A stretch of DNA of 64,000 nt, taken from Pseudomonas sp. ICMP22404. GTDB lineage: Bacteria; Pseudomonadota; Gammaproteobacteria; Pseudomonadales; Pseudomonadaceae. This document shows positions 18,100-27,966 of the stretch, piece by piece. Position 1 is the stretch's first letter, and each line of letters opens with the position of its first letter. The stretch covers positions 16,304 to 80,303 of the forward strand of contig NZ_VCNG01000013.1 of NCBI RefSeq assembly GCF_006227205.1, given 5' to 3'. A program made the position numbers and the translations under genes. Under the pieces are notes generated by a model. The model did not search any database. It was not told the origin of the DNA and worked only from the letters and a program-made list of their open reading frames with translations.

Positions 18100-21000
18100 T
18101 GCACACCTCCGCCGACCCGGGCCGTATAGCTCACGTGCACGATGATGTCGGTCAGCGATTCAAGCAGGTCTTTTTGCGCCTCGGGGTTCGGGAAGGTCAG
18201 CTGCCATTTGGAAATGGCGCCGGTGTATTCGAAGGGCAGGTAGCGTTCATCGTTGAAGCTCAGGGTAAACAGACCGTTGTCGTCGATCCCTGTCGAAAGG
18301 GCTATCTGCTGGTTGGCGCGGCGGCTTTCCATGGCCTTGCCTCGATCACCTGGCGACAGGAACACCGTGCTGGCGGTCTGGGTCAGCGTGGCCCGAATGT
18401 TTTCATAAGGACCGACCACGGCCGGCAAGGTCACGCTGATGGTCTTGATGCGCCGCAGGTAGTGTTGCTGGCCCTTGTAATCGTCTTCGAATAACTGATG
18501 GGTCAGCTCGAACTCACATCCTCCTTTCTTCAGCTCGGTATGCATCTGCGACCATTCTTTATTGAGGCTGGTGGTGGTTTTACCCTTCAACTGTCGCAGC
18601 GATATCGTTTTGTGGATCTCCAGCTCCCTCTCGTGACGTTGCAGGTACCCGGCGTGCATGTTCAGCAGGTTCAGCTTCAGCAACTCGCCCGCGCCGAGCC
18701 CTCGATAGGTCGTATGCCATGCCCCCGGTTGAATGAAGCGGCTGTTGAAGTCGGCGGTCTCATACTGCCAACAGGCTTCGGCGGCCAGGCACAGGCTCAG
18801 TGTCGCGTCGTAGGCCTGGCGATAGAGCATAGCCAATTGACTATTCAGCCATTGGTACAGTTGCGCTTTGGTGAAGCGCTTGACGAGGAAGTCGTAGTTG
18901 GCCTTGGCCTGGCCCAGGGTCGCTTCCGCCAGGCGCAATTGCAGGCGGGTGGCGGTTTCCTGCTCGGTGAAATGCGCCAGTTGTGCGTCGATCTGGGCCA
19001 GTTCGAGTTGTGATTGATCGTAGGCGTGATGCCATTCATCCCGACGGCGATCGAATATGGCCTGACGGTCGAGTTGGGCCGCTACCGTACGACTGATAAT
19101 CGCGGCGCTATGGGCGGCGGCAGAGGCTGCGAGCGCCGGGCCTTCCCAACGGCTGCCGCCAATGCAGAGTCCAGCCATGTTCGGCGCCATCATCAGCCCC
19201 GCCGCCGCGATTTGGCAGGCCATTGCACCGGCTTCCAAGGTACCGCTGGCCACGTAGAAGTAACTGGCCTTTGTTTCGGTGTCACTCAGGTCATCGTCCA
19301 GCAGTTTTTTGTAATGGGTACTGCGGTTTTGAACAATGGCCTGGCTGGCCAGCAGCGCCTGGCGGTTTTGACGGTCGATGTTCAAGGCCTGGCGTTGCAA
19401 GTCCAGAGAGATTTTTGCCAGGTCCCAGGCTTGCCGTTGTTGCAACTCCTGCAACTGGGTCTGTTCCTTGCGCTCGATCAGCGACAGCAGCAGGGTGCCG
19501 AACTGGCTGAGGCTTTCCACGGCGTACTGGGCGTGGTTGTGCATGACGGTGAAGCGATAGTGGGGAATGGCGACGCTCGGCAGGCTTGTCGACGAGCTGT
19601 CCGAAAGTCCCAGGGCATTGGTGCCGAGGAGGGCGCGAGGGTCCAGCGGCGCCGCGATGACCGGCAGATGCAGCGGCTTGCCGGCGATGTCGAGGTTATG
19701 TCGCAGGTTATGCAGGCGGCTTTCGGCCGTATCCCAGCACTTGAGCAACTGCGGATTGAATGGCAGATGCAGGTACGGGCTATCGATAGCCGGCAGGGTC
19801 GAGCGCGAGCTGCTTTCGTGAAGGACCAGTGCGCGGTCGTCGGTCAAGCGGGTCACCGAGTATTCAAAGGTGCGCAGGCCGTCATCGGGGGTGTCGACCA
19901 ACGTCTGCAGGCTGACGGCCGTCCAGGGGGCGGCCAGTCGAACGACCGGGCGTGGGCCCAGCAGGTCGAGCACCCGCACGTACCAGAGCTTGGCTTCGCT
20001 GAGACCGTCAGGCGTCATTGCGCGGTACGCGGCATCGCCTCGGTTGATGAGGATGTCCAGGTACAGGAAGTACAGCGCCTTGCAGAAGTGCACGGGATGA
20101 CTGAGGGCAATCTGGTGCGGATCATGGGGTGCCTGATTGGCGTATGACGGCATGCTGTTATCGATCAGCGGCACGCTCCTCCAGCATTCGTCGTTGTTGC
20201 GACCCGGATCGAAGGTGTAGCGCAGCCAGCGCTCGGCTTCCTCGTACTGATGTTCGACATTCAAGCGATGGGCGACCAGCCATGGCACATGGAGGAACAG
20301 TTCGGTGAAGTAACGGCCATAGGCACCGTGAAAATCCATCGCGTTGGCCGAGTCGCCGGGGATCGAGGGTTCCGGCAGGTGCTGGGTCGTCCAGTCGAAC
20401 AGTTCATCCAGGCTGTTCTCGGTGCGACGGATCAGCTCGGCGGCGAATACGGTGTTCAATCTGATTGGCGAGCGTAGTGCGTTGGAGGCGTCGCTGTTTT
20501 TGATCGCGGACAGGGAGAAGTCGATGAATTGGGTGGTTCCCAACCCGGGTGTCGTGACCTGGGTAATCTCTGGCGGTTGCTGGTTTTTCACCAGATATTT
20601 CAGCGTAATGGCCCTGAGGACGGAGTAGAGCTTTCTTGTCGGCTCGAAGGGGTGGACGAACGCCACCCCGAGAATAAGGAGGGTGTCGTCGTCGCCGGGG
20701 TCGGTGTCGGGCCATTGGAAATCAAAGGACGGCGCCAGATGCTCGGCGGGAATGGACTCGGCCACGACGGTCAGGTCTTCGTAGGTCAGCGGCCGGTCTA
20801 ATGAGGCAGATGGTGGCCGGAAGACGACATACTGCTTATCCAACGGTTCATCGCAGAGAACGATGACGTGTTCCACGTCAAAAGGATCGGCGTGCTCTGC
20901 CTTCAGGGTAATGGTTTCCGATTCGGTGGCGGCGGCGCTTCTATTGCCGAGCCGGCTGGCCTTGATCAGGTGTCTGACGGCCTGCGTGGAAATGAATTTT

Positions 21001-22667
21001 CCTTCAAGGCTGGTCTGGCTGGATAGCGTGATATTGGGCACACGCTCATTGTTTCTCAGTGCGTCAGTCGTGTGTGTGAAGGACAACGTGAAGCTTCGGT
21101 CGAGGGAGGCCGGGGATTTGGAGAGCTTAAAACTCGACCCCTTATGCAGCCTCATGTAAGGAGTCTGCGGCAGGCTTTGGGCAGGAAACACCAGATCCAT
21201 CTGGAGGTGAGGTTCACGACTGAAGGCGGTCTCAATCCGCAAGCGCATGATGTTGCGCGGCAGGTATCTCATGTCCCCTGCGCTGGTAATGCCAATGTTT
21301 GCCTCCAGGTGCAAGGTGAGCGTGGAGTCGTGCCTGGTGTAGCGGAGATTGATGCGATCACGGTAGGCGCTTTCGAAATCCGACAGGGTGGGGGCCATGT
21401 TGCCGGGCAGGGAAGCTTCTGCCAGTTCGAGGTCTACGGAGCTTGTGGCTTGGATGCGCTGGACGGCGGCACTCAGCAGTTCCTTCTCGGCAGCAGAGTC
21501 CGTTGAGCGACCCGGTTCAAGGCTGAGGTGCTTGTCGATACACATCGTCTTGCTGAAGGCGGGGCGGTTACCGGTGGCGCTGCCCGACGCTGCCTGGGAT
21601 TGATAACCATATAAGGCTAGGAACAGTGAGTCGCGCGAACCCTGGCGCAGATGCACGGCTACTGTTCTGATCAATGTATTGATCACCACGAGGTTCTTGC
21701 TGCCCAGCGTTTTGTCCTCGCAATAGCCTTGCAGGGCAACCCGCGGTGTACTCCAGCTGCCATCCTGTTTCCTGAAGCAATAGCTCAGGCGCAACAGCGG
21801 GTGATGCTTGCCCGGTAGCGTTGTGTTGTCCTGCGAAGGGGCACTGCTTGAGGTCGAGGGATCCTGATGGATGCATTCGGCCCAGATCACGAACAGGCGA
21901 TTGTTGAACCAGACCGGTCGCACCGAGTGTTCGGCCGCATGCTCGGGGATGGGCACGTCGGCTTTTTCCCAGTCCGACCAGGCGTATGGATCTGGCTGGT
22001 CCAGTTTGGGCGCGGTGGCCGGCGGTTGTGGCGGCGCGCCATCGAGCGGGCGCTGGGCCATGTCCAGCGAACGCCAGAAGTAACTGTTTTCGGTTCGGGA
22101 CTTGGCAATGAAATAGTAGGTGCTGTTGGCGAAGTCTTCGCCGTCGATGTAGCCATTGAGGATATTCAGGTTGGCGACTTCTTCGAAGCGCGCCAGGTAA
22201 GCCATGATCGCCGATTGAACGGCATCGGGTTGGATCTGGTTCTGGCTGAGGGTGTTTTCCAGTTGCCGGAAGTTGTCGCTTTTTTGGGTTCGCAGGGCCG
22301 GATCGAGATACGTCGCAGGAAAGTGGAGCAGTTTTTGATGAGCCGCCCAGGTGGGGTATTGATGCATCTCGTCGCGCCACGTTTGCCGAAGCTCGGCGGT
22401 GATACTGGTGGGGTCGTAGCCGGGCTCCAGGTGCATCAGGATGCGGTTGATGTACTGCTGCAGGCTGGCAATGGCGCAGGCCACGGGCGTGGTAGGCACG
22501 TCCTGGCTGACCAGTACGTCGAGCAGCCAATATTCGTAGAGGTCCCGGGCGGTCTTGATCTTGTAGGGTTTCATCCTGTCCCGGTCAGGCGCGACCTTGT
22601 TCAGGTAAAGCGCCAGCAGCGCGTCGCGCAGGCTTTCATCGAGCTGCTTCTTAATGGCAACGGTCAT
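18096..22667 (-). CDS. tcaB: Tc toxin TcA C-terminal half (TcaB-like): receptor-binding, pore and TcB-binding regions
   Basis: 1523 residues from the ATG at 22667 (AGGA six bases upstream; the TTG at 22673 is less likely). The N-terminal part resembles the neuraminidase-like/receptor-binding region of TcA. From about residue 1100 come long amphipathic helices (QLQELQQRQAWDLAKISLDL), a hydrophobic alanine/glycine-rich hairpin that should be the pore tip, and more helices. The last 250 residues form the TcB-binding domain. TcA makes the pentameric translocation channel. It follows the N-terminal TcA gene by 33 bases, as in the Photorhabdus tcaA-tcaB arrangement. The stop overlaps the TcB start. 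Confidence 0.88.
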   Translation of the reverse strand: MTVAIKKQLDESLRDALLALYLNKVAPDRDRMKPYKIKTARDLYEYWLLDVLVSQDVPTTPVACAIASLQQYINRILMHLEPGYDPTSITAELRQTWRDEMHQYPTWAAHQKLLHFPATYLDPALRTQKSDNFRQLENTLSQNQIQPDAVQSAIMAYLARFEEVANLNILNGYIDGEDFANSTYYFIAKSRTENSYFWRSLDMAQRPLDGAPPQPPATAPKLDQPDPYAWSDWEKADVPIPEHAAEHSVRPVWFNNRLFVIWAECIHQDPSTSSSAPSQDNTTLPGKHHPLLRLSYCFRKQDGSWSTPRVALQGYCEDKTLGSKNLVVINTLIRTVAVHLRQGSRDSLFLALYGYQSQAASGSATGNRPAFSKTMCIDKHLSLEPGRSTDSAAEKELLSAAVQRIQATSSVDLELAEASLPGNMAPTLSDFESAYRDRINLRYTRHDSTLTLHLEANIGITSAGDMRYLPRNIMRLRIETAFSREPHLQMDLVFPAQSLPQTPYMRLHKGSSFKLSKSPASLDRSFTLSFTHTTDALRNNERVPNITLSSQTSLEGKFISTQAVRHLIKASRLGNRSAAATESETITLKAEHADPFDVEHVIVLCDEPLDKQYVVFRPPSASLDRPLTYEDLTVVAESIPAEHLAPSFDFQWPDTDPGDDDTLLILGVAFVHPFEPTRKLYSVLRAITLKYLVKNQQPPEITQVTTPGLGTTQFIDFSLSAIKNSDASNALRSPIRLNTVFAAELIRRTENSLDELFDWTTQHLPEPSIPGDSANAMDFHGAYGRYFTELFLHVPWLVAHRLNVEHQYEEAERWLRYTFDPGRNNDECWRSVPLIDNSMPSYANQAPHDPHQIALSHPVHFCKALYFLYLDILINRGDAAYRAMTPDGLSEAKLWYVRVLDLLGPRPVVRLAAPWTAVSLQTLVDTPDDGLRTFEYSVTRLTDDRALVLHESSSRSTLPAIDSPYLHLPFNPQLLKCWDTAESRLHNLRHNLDIAGKPLHLPVIAAPLDPRALLGTNALGLSDSSSTSLPSVAIPHYRFTVMHNHAQYAVESLSQFGTLLLSLIERKEQTQLQELQQRQAWDLAKISLDLQRQALNIDRQNRQALLASQAIVQNRSTHYKKLLDDDLSDTETKASYFYVASGTLEAGAMACQIAAAGLMMAPNMAGLCIGGSRWEGPALAASAAAHSAAIISRTVAAQLDRQAIFDRRRDEWHHAYDQSQLELAQIDAQLAHFTEQETATRLQLRLAEATLGQAKANYDFLVKRFTKAQLYQWLNSQLAMLYRQAYDATLSLCLAAEACWQYETADFNSRFIQPGAWHTTYRGLGAGELLKLNLLNMHAGYLQRHERELEIHKTISLRQLKGKTTTSLNKEWSQMHTELKKGGCEFELTHQLFEDDYKGQQHYLRRIKTISVTLPAVVGPYENIRATLTQTASTVFLSPGDRGKAMESRRANQQIALSTGIDDNGLFTLSFNDERYLPFEYTGAISKWQLTFPNPEAQKDLLESLTDIIVHVSYTARVGGGVQ

Positions 22668-22700
22668 GTTCAATCCTTGAATGTTGAAGCGGGGCGCCGG

Positions 22701-25253
22701 TCAATGGCAGGCCGCGATCAGTGCTGCGCCAACGGCTTTCCAGTCCGATACGGGACTTTGGGTTTTCAGTGAGGTTGCCTGGAGCAACAGGTCTGCCGAC
22801 AGTCCTGTGCTGACGCAGCACGCCTGGCAGCGCATGATCCAATCCACCGCTTCCATTGAGTTCGCCTGTGCTGGCTCCAACTGCGCCGTCAGACGACTCA
22901 CTTCCTCGGTGCTCCAGTTCAGGAGGTTGGCCAGCAGGTTATTGATCTCTTTTTCCGAGTGCCGCCCATCCTGATTGGCAACTTGCAGGTAGTGCAGCAG
23001 GTTCTCTTCCGACTGCGCCTGATGACGGGCGCAATGACTGAAGCGCTCGAGCAGATACAGCGTATGGGGTGTGAGGGTTTTGGAGGTGTTCGAGGCAAGC
23101 CATGTCGGGTTCTCCATCAAGGCTTTCAGCGTGCTGCTGCCCAAGTGCAGACGCTGGCAAGCCTCGGCGGTGCGAAGTACTGTTGCCAGCACAGGGGGCA
23201 TGATGCCCGGGGCGGCCTTGATCGCGGCGACGACCGCCAGCGCATCGGTGCCAGCCAGCTGCATGACGCAAGGGACGTATTCGGCGCCAAGGTCGGTAAC
23301 GTCATGCAGCAGGGTTTCAATCAGATGCTGTGGGTCGTGGTTGGCGTCCGCTTGCAGTTTCGCCAGGCGTGTCTCCAGATTCTGATTGAGCGACAAGCTC
23401 GTTTCCGGTTCATCGAACAGGCGACACCACTGCAGTACATCAAGCTCGTTTTGCCTGAGCCAGCCGACGGCCCAATCCAGTGCCATCAACACGTCGAGAA
23501 TGTCCGCCCCTGCGGACTCCGAGGTTTGCAATCGTCCGGTTACCAGTGCCTTGCAGAAGTCGTCCCCTCCCAATAACCGGGCCAGCTCGGTGCATTCGAG
23601 AGGCGACAGGCCCAGCGTCCGGGCGATACGGGCCTGGCGGTAGAGAGAAGAGACTGTGGGCAAGTCGTGTTTCGGCGAGCCGAGGTACTTCTCGCTCTGT
23701 CCCACAAGCAACAGCAGCGAATCCTGGGTCATGGGAAGTCCGAGACCTGCGCTCAGGTAGCTGAGGGTCTGCCGGTCTGTGGCGGTCATTGGGCTCAGGG
23801 GGAGCTGCCATACGGGGCTTTCAAGCAGTCGGGTGCGATTGAACACTTGATCGAACAACGGCATGCGGTCGCCGCAAGCGTCAACCGGCATGTCGTGTAG
23901 CAAAGAGGCAAACTCTTCAGGAGCAATGCCATGGCGTTGATTCAGGTAGCGATAGACGCCAAGTGTGCGCAACGTGTTGGCGTTGAGTGCGTCAGTCCCT
24001 TCGGATCGCTGGGCATTGACGATCAGCGTATCCAGTTCGGCAACGGGGATACCGGTCCAGCGATGCAGGCGGATCATTCGCTGGATACGGTCGAAACGCT
24101 CATGGGAGTGGTGGGTGAAGACCCGCATCTCCCCTTGGGTTTCAATACTCAGGACGGAAGTCTGTTCCGGCCCGTTGATGTAGCTGGCGCCATAGCCGGT
24201 CTGCCTGGCGTCTGGGCTATTGATTGAGGACCGAGGGCTGTAGCTGCCTTGCGCCAGCAGCTGTTCCACCTGCTCCGTCGTCAGCCCGGTGCGCTCCTTG
24301 AAAAACTCCAGCTGGCCCAGGTTCGTTATGTTTCGGGTACCGTAGCTCTTCTTCAGTGGATCTGACTTGGAGATCGACGCAATTGGCGCGAGCAGCAGGT
24401 TCTGTTGTTCCGGACTGAGTCCGGACAGCAGTATTTGCGCGTCGAGGTGGGACGTCGTTAGGCTGCCGTAGGTTGAGTTGCCTGGTGAAAACGGCAATTG
24501 CAGGCTGATCCGATAGTTCAGCTCGCCCAGTGCGGGTTTGCCTGCCCCCAACCCGAGCAGACACTGGTGATGGTGCAGGTTGTAGGGCAGCGAAAAGGGA
24601 TAGCGCTCGCTGGCCAGCGCCTGCTGGACTGTCCTGCCCTTGCCTTCATCTTCCAGGTACGCCTCGATGTTGCTGCGCAGGGTGTCATTGATGAGGTCGA
24701 GCATCGGACGCGTAGCGAAGGCACTCTGTTGATCGAGGGTCAGCTTCTTGAGGTCTGGGCGTCGCTCCTCCAGAGTGATCCTGGCGGATTGCGCCGGCAC
24801 CGCCGGTAGCTGCTCCAGTTGCCTGGCAAACAGATACAGAGCCCGCAGATACGCCACGGGCGAATCGATTGCGCCGATATCGCCTTCGTTGCAGAACTGA
24901 TCCCAATTTTCTTCAAAGAGTGCCTGATAACCGGCGGACGCTGACGTCGAGTCCGAACCCAGGCTGCGTCGGACACGTCGCTGGGCATCCCTCCCGGACG
25001 AGACGCGATGTTCCTGGTACAGGCGGCTGATTTGCCTGGCATAGCTGGCAGCGTTGTCATAGACCTGTCCGGCATCCACGTCGCAATACTTGGCGAATAC
25101 AAGGGCGAACGGCGCCTTGCCCATGCGCACGATGTCGAAGACCGACTTCAAGCCCATGCGCTGCACGGCGGTTCTGAAGCTGGCTTTTACGGTGTCCTCG
25201 CCGTTGGGGAAGGCGACGAGTCTGTGCAACAGCGAGTCGTTGCTTGCGTCCAT
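22701..25253 (-). CDS. tcaA: Tc toxin TcA N-terminal half (TcaA-like, VRP1/SpvA-type)
   Basis: 850 residues from the ATG at 25253; AGGAG lies eleven bases upstream, and a GTG at 25277 would overlap that site. The N-terminal segment (about 1-330, with SVFDIVRMGKAPFALVF and ASYARQISRLY) is the virulence-plasmid A protein (VRP1) region that starts TcA proteins, followed by the alpha-helical shell. Together with the downstream TcaB-like gene it adds up to about 2370 residues, close to a one-piece TcA. It is the first gene of the four-gene operon. No dedicated regulator or lysis gene is adjacent. Confidence 0.86.
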   Translation of the reverse strand: MDASNDSLLHRLVAFPNGEDTVKASFRTAVQRMGLKSVFDIVRMGKAPFALVFAKYCDVDAGQVYDNAASYARQISRLYQEHRVSSGRDAQRRVRRSLGSDSTSASAGYQALFEENWDQFCNEGDIGAIDSPVAYLRALYLFARQLEQLPAVPAQSARITLEERRPDLKKLTLDQQSAFATRPMLDLINDTLRSNIEAYLEDEGKGRTVQQALASERYPFSLPYNLHHHQCLLGLGAGKPALGELNYRISLQLPFSPGNSTYGSLTTSHLDAQILLSGLSPEQQNLLLAPIASISKSDPLKKSYGTRNITNLGQLEFFKERTGLTTEQVEQLLAQGSYSPRSSINSPDARQTGYGASYINGPEQTSVLSIETQGEMRVFTHHSHERFDRIQRMIRLHRWTGIPVAELDTLIVNAQRSEGTDALNANTLRTLGVYRYLNQRHGIAPEEFASLLHDMPVDACGDRMPLFDQVFNRTRLLESPVWQLPLSPMTATDRQTLSYLSAGLGLPMTQDSLLLLVGQSEKYLGSPKHDLPTVSSLYRQARIARTLGLSPLECTELARLLGGDDFCKALVTGRLQTSESAGADILDVLMALDWAVGWLRQNELDVLQWCRLFDEPETSLSLNQNLETRLAKLQADANHDPQHLIETLLHDVTDLGAEYVPCVMQLAGTDALAVVAAIKAAPGIMPPVLATVLRTAEACQRLHLGSSTLKALMENPTWLASNTSKTLTPHTLYLLERFSHCARHQAQSEENLLHYLQVANQDGRHSEKEINNLLANLLNWSTEEVSRLTAQLEPAQANSMEAVDWIMRCQACCVSTGLSADLLLQATSLKTQSPVSDWKAVGAALIAACH

Positions 25254-25385
25254 GTGTGGTCCATCTCCTGTTCGCACTGAAGGTGCTTATCCAGGGGAAA
25301 ACCGTACAGGAGCGTGCAGAAAAAGAGGGTAGGACTGAAAGGGAAGATATGTACGAAATGTCGATGCGTTGTGCGGGTTGGTTGA

Positions 25386-25751
25386 CCGCAGGGACGGTCG
25401 AGAGGTTACTGCTGGTTGGCGATGGATCTGGTCATTTGCGCTATTACGGTAGCGGAGATTCTTCATGGCATCGCCCGGCTACCCTTTGGCAAACGCAAGC
25501 AAAAGCTTGAATCCCATGCAATGGCAATGTTCGAAGAGGATTTTGCCGGCAGGATTCTGCCCTTTGATGCCCATGCAGCGCTTGAGTATGCAACCCTCGT
25601 TGCGTCATGTGAGGCCAGGGGAAGGGCTGCCGGTATGGCCGATGCGCAAATTGCCGCTATTTGTCGGACTCATGGGGCGCTGGTTGCAACTCGAAATACC
25701 AGAGATTTCGAATTCTCAGGAATTGAAACTATCAACCCCTGGAACGCTTGA
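25386..25751 (+). pseudogene. N-terminally truncated PIN-domain (VapC/FitB-like) toxin remnant
   Basis: The frame from about 25422 encodes some 110 residues matching the last three quarters of a VapC-type PIN nuclease: DLVICAITVAEILHG, the central helix with E residues, DAQIAAICRTHGALVATRN and a terminal DFEFSGIE. The first strand with its catalytic aspartate (LDTNV-type) is missing, a stop closes the frame at 25383, and no antitoxin gene precedes it. I therefore call it a decayed toxin gene, not a working toxin-antitoxin pair. It is divergent from the Tc operon. Confidence 0.7.
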
Positions 25752-25766
25752 GTCATGCCTCACAAG

Positions 25767-25799
25767 AACGCCCGTCTCCCACCGGAAACGGGCGTTTTT
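25767..25799. terminator. Rho-independent terminator
   Basis: Nine-base arms AACGCCCGT/ACGGGCGTT with a twelve-base loop are followed by a T run on the plus strand. It lies between the PIN remnant and the end of the chemoreceptor gene and may serve both sides. Confidence 0.8.
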
Positions 25800-25804
25800 C
25801 ATGG

Positions 25805-27727
25805 TCAAACCCTGAAGTGGCTGACCATCATCTGCAACTGATTGCCCAGTCGCGCCAGTTCAACGCTGGAGGCAGCGGTTTCTTCGCTGGCGGCGGCGGT
25901 CTGTTCGGATACGTCGCGCACGTTGATGATGCTGCGGCTGATTTCCTCGGCCACGGCGCTTTGCTGCTCGGCCGCGGCGGCGATCTGCTGGTTCATCGCC
26001 TGGATGTTCGACACCGTGCGGGTGATATTCTCCAGTGACGCCCCGGCCTTGCGGGTCAGGGCCACGCTGCTGTCGGTGAGGCTGCGGCTGTTGTTCATCA
26101 CGGCCGCCACTTGCTGGGTGCCGTTCTGCAGGCCGGCCACCAGGCCTTCGATTTCCTCGGTGGATTTCTGCGTGCGTTGGGCCAGGCCACGGACTTCGTC
26201 GGCGACGACCGCAAAACCGCGACCGGCTTCACCCGCGCGCGCCGCTTCGATCGCTGCGTTGAGGGCCAGCAGGTTGGTCTGTTCGGCCACGGCCTTGATC
26301 ACGTCCATGACGCTGCCGATCTTGTCACTTTCCTGTTGCAACACGGTCATGGCGTCGGTGGAACGTACCACTTCGCTGGCGAGGCGTTCGATCTGGGCGA
26401 TGGCTTCGCTGACCACCTGATCGCCGGCGCGGGCTTCGCCGTCCGCCGCGGCCGCGGCATGGGAAGCTTCCTCGGCGTTGCGGGCCACTTCCTGCACGGT
26501 GGCAGTCATTTCGTGCATGGCGGTCGCGACCTGATCGGTCTCGACTTTCTGGTTGTTGACCCCGGCGCTGGTCTGCTCGGTGACGGCGGACAACTCTTCG
26601 GCGGCGCTGGCGATCTGGGTCACGCCATCGCGGATGCCACTGATGAGATCGCGCAACGTCACGCCCATGCGAGCGATGCCCTGCTGCAGCACGCCCAGTT
26701 CATCGCGGCGGGTGACGATGATGTTATGGGACAGATCGCCGCTGGCAATGCGTTCGACCACGGCCAGGGTTTCGCTCAGCGGCCGGGTAATCTGTCGCGT
26801 GATGATCACAGCGGCAATGATGCCCACCAGCAAGGCGAGCAACGTACTGATCAGTTGCAGCGTGCGGGCCTGGGCGCTTTCGGCGTCGCGGCGGTCGAGC
26901 TGGATCTGATACAGCTGGTCGCTCAGGTTGACGATGGTCGCGCCCTGATCGGTCATCTCCTTGCGCGCCTGCACGGCGTCGGCAGTGGCCGACTTGAAGG
27001 CCTGCAAGGCGCTGCGATATTGCGTCAAGGCGTTTTCAAGCTGGCGCAGTTCAGCCTGACGGGTGCTGGTGAAATGTTGGTTCAGCGGTTTGAGCGAAGC
27101 GATGGCGGCGTCCAACTGGCCGACGGCTTTCTGCTCCGTATCGGCGTTGCTGTTGGCGGTGTAGCCACGAACTTCATAGCGAGCCAGCATGAACGCCTGC
27201 TTCGCCTGGGTGATCGCCTGGAACTGTTCGAAGCGTTCATCGCCCGGGGCCATTTGCGCTACATCGGTACCGATCACTTCGATCAGTTTATAGGCGGTTT
27301 CGGCGTTGGCACCCATGGCGTCCCGGGCGGTATTGCCGGTGCGGTAGGCGCTGCGCATTTTGTTCAGGGACGCCTGATAGGCGCCGATGGTCGCGCTCTG
27401 CTCCTTGAGCAGCTTGACGTTTTCCGGGCTCTTGAAGCTGCTCAGCAGCGCGTTCTGTTGCGCCACGAAGCCATCGAGGGTGGTTTGCACATTCTGTGCG
27501 GCCGTCTCGTCGCCGTTGGTCAGCATGTATTGCAAGCGAGTGACCCGAAGTTTGGTCAGCCCGGCGTTGAGCTGGGTGATGTCACTCATCCAGTTACTGC
27601 GGTCGATCAGCCCGCCCAGGCTGTTCCAACCGGTCATGGCCAGGATGCAGGTCAGGAGCAGCACCAGGCCGAAGCCCAGGCCCAGTTTCATATTGACGCT
27701 AATGTTGCCAAACCAGCTATTCATCAA
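25805..27727 (-). CDS. Methyl-accepting chemotaxis protein, McpS-like
   Basis: 640 residues. A first membrane helix (about 11-32) and a second (about 280-302, LISTLLALLVGIIAAVIIT) flank a periplasmic part of roughly 245 residues, long enough for a helical bimodular (HBM) sensor. A HAMP domain follows, and the signalling domain holds the conserved hairpin tip (IKAVAEQTNLLALNAAIEAA). Length and wording of the N-terminus closely resemble Pseudomonas McpS, which senses TCA-cycle intermediates; whether this copy shares the ligand is not shown by sequence alone. GGAGG lies seven bases before the ATG. It acts at the inner membrane with CheA/CheW. Confidence 0.92.
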   Translation of the reverse strand: MMNSWFGNISVNMKLGLGFGLVLLLTCILAMTGWNSLGGLIDRSNWMSDITQLNAGLTKLRVTRLQYMLTNGDETAAQNVQTTLDGFVAQQNALLSSFKSPENVKLLKEQSATIGAYQASLNKMRSAYRTGNTARDAMGANAETAYKLIEVIGTDVAQMAPGDERFEQFQAITQAKQAFMLARYEVRGYTANSNADTEQKAVGQLDAAIASLKPLNQHFTSTRQAELRQLENALTQYRSALQAFKSATADAVQARKEMTDQGATIVNLSDQLYQIQLDRRDAESAQARTLQLISTLLALLVGIIAAVIITRQITRPLSETLAVVERIASGDLSHNIIVTRRDELGVLQQGIARMGVTLRDLISGIRDGVTQIASAAEELSAVTEQTSAGVNNQKVETDQVATAMHEMTATVQEVARNAEEASHAAAAADGEARAGDQVVSEAIAQIERLASEVVRSTDAMTVLQQESDKIGSVMDVIKAVAEQTNLLALNAAIEAARAGEAGRGFAVVADEVRGLAQRTQKSTEEIEGLVAGLQNGTQQVAAVMNNSRSLTDSSVALTRKAGASLENITRTVSNIQAMNQQIAAAAEQQSAVAEEISRSIINVRDVSEQTAAASEETAASSVELARLGNQLQMMVSHFRV

Positions 27728-27811
27728 ATTCCTCCAGGAACGTTGTGCTGCTTGATCGTCGGTTGGCTGGAAGTTTGTTGTTGTTAAGCCAGCAAAATAG
27801 GGAGCAGGCCT

Positions 27812-27819
27812 GTATCGGC
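27812..27819 (-). promoter_or_regulatory. Possible sigma-28 (FliA) -10 element for the chemoreceptor
   Basis: On the minus strand GCCGATAC matches seven of eight bases of the FliA -10 consensus GCCGATAA and lies about 85 bases upstream of the chemoreceptor start. The -35 region is a poor match, so this is a tentative call. Confidence 0.35.
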
Positions 27820-27966
27820 CACCGGCTTGATATCTGAAAGATTTTTCCCCGGTACCCAGCTATTCACCGAATTTTCAGGCGCGTGTACCAAGCTTTTTTT
27901 CACATCCATTTCACTAGCTGCCTACGCCACCGTCTCTACTGTCACGCCATTGAATGACTGGGGTGG

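Noticed and set aside
25386..25751. A functional VapBC toxin-antitoxin pair
   Set aside because: The first catalytic strand is missing and no antitoxin gene is present upstream or downstream.
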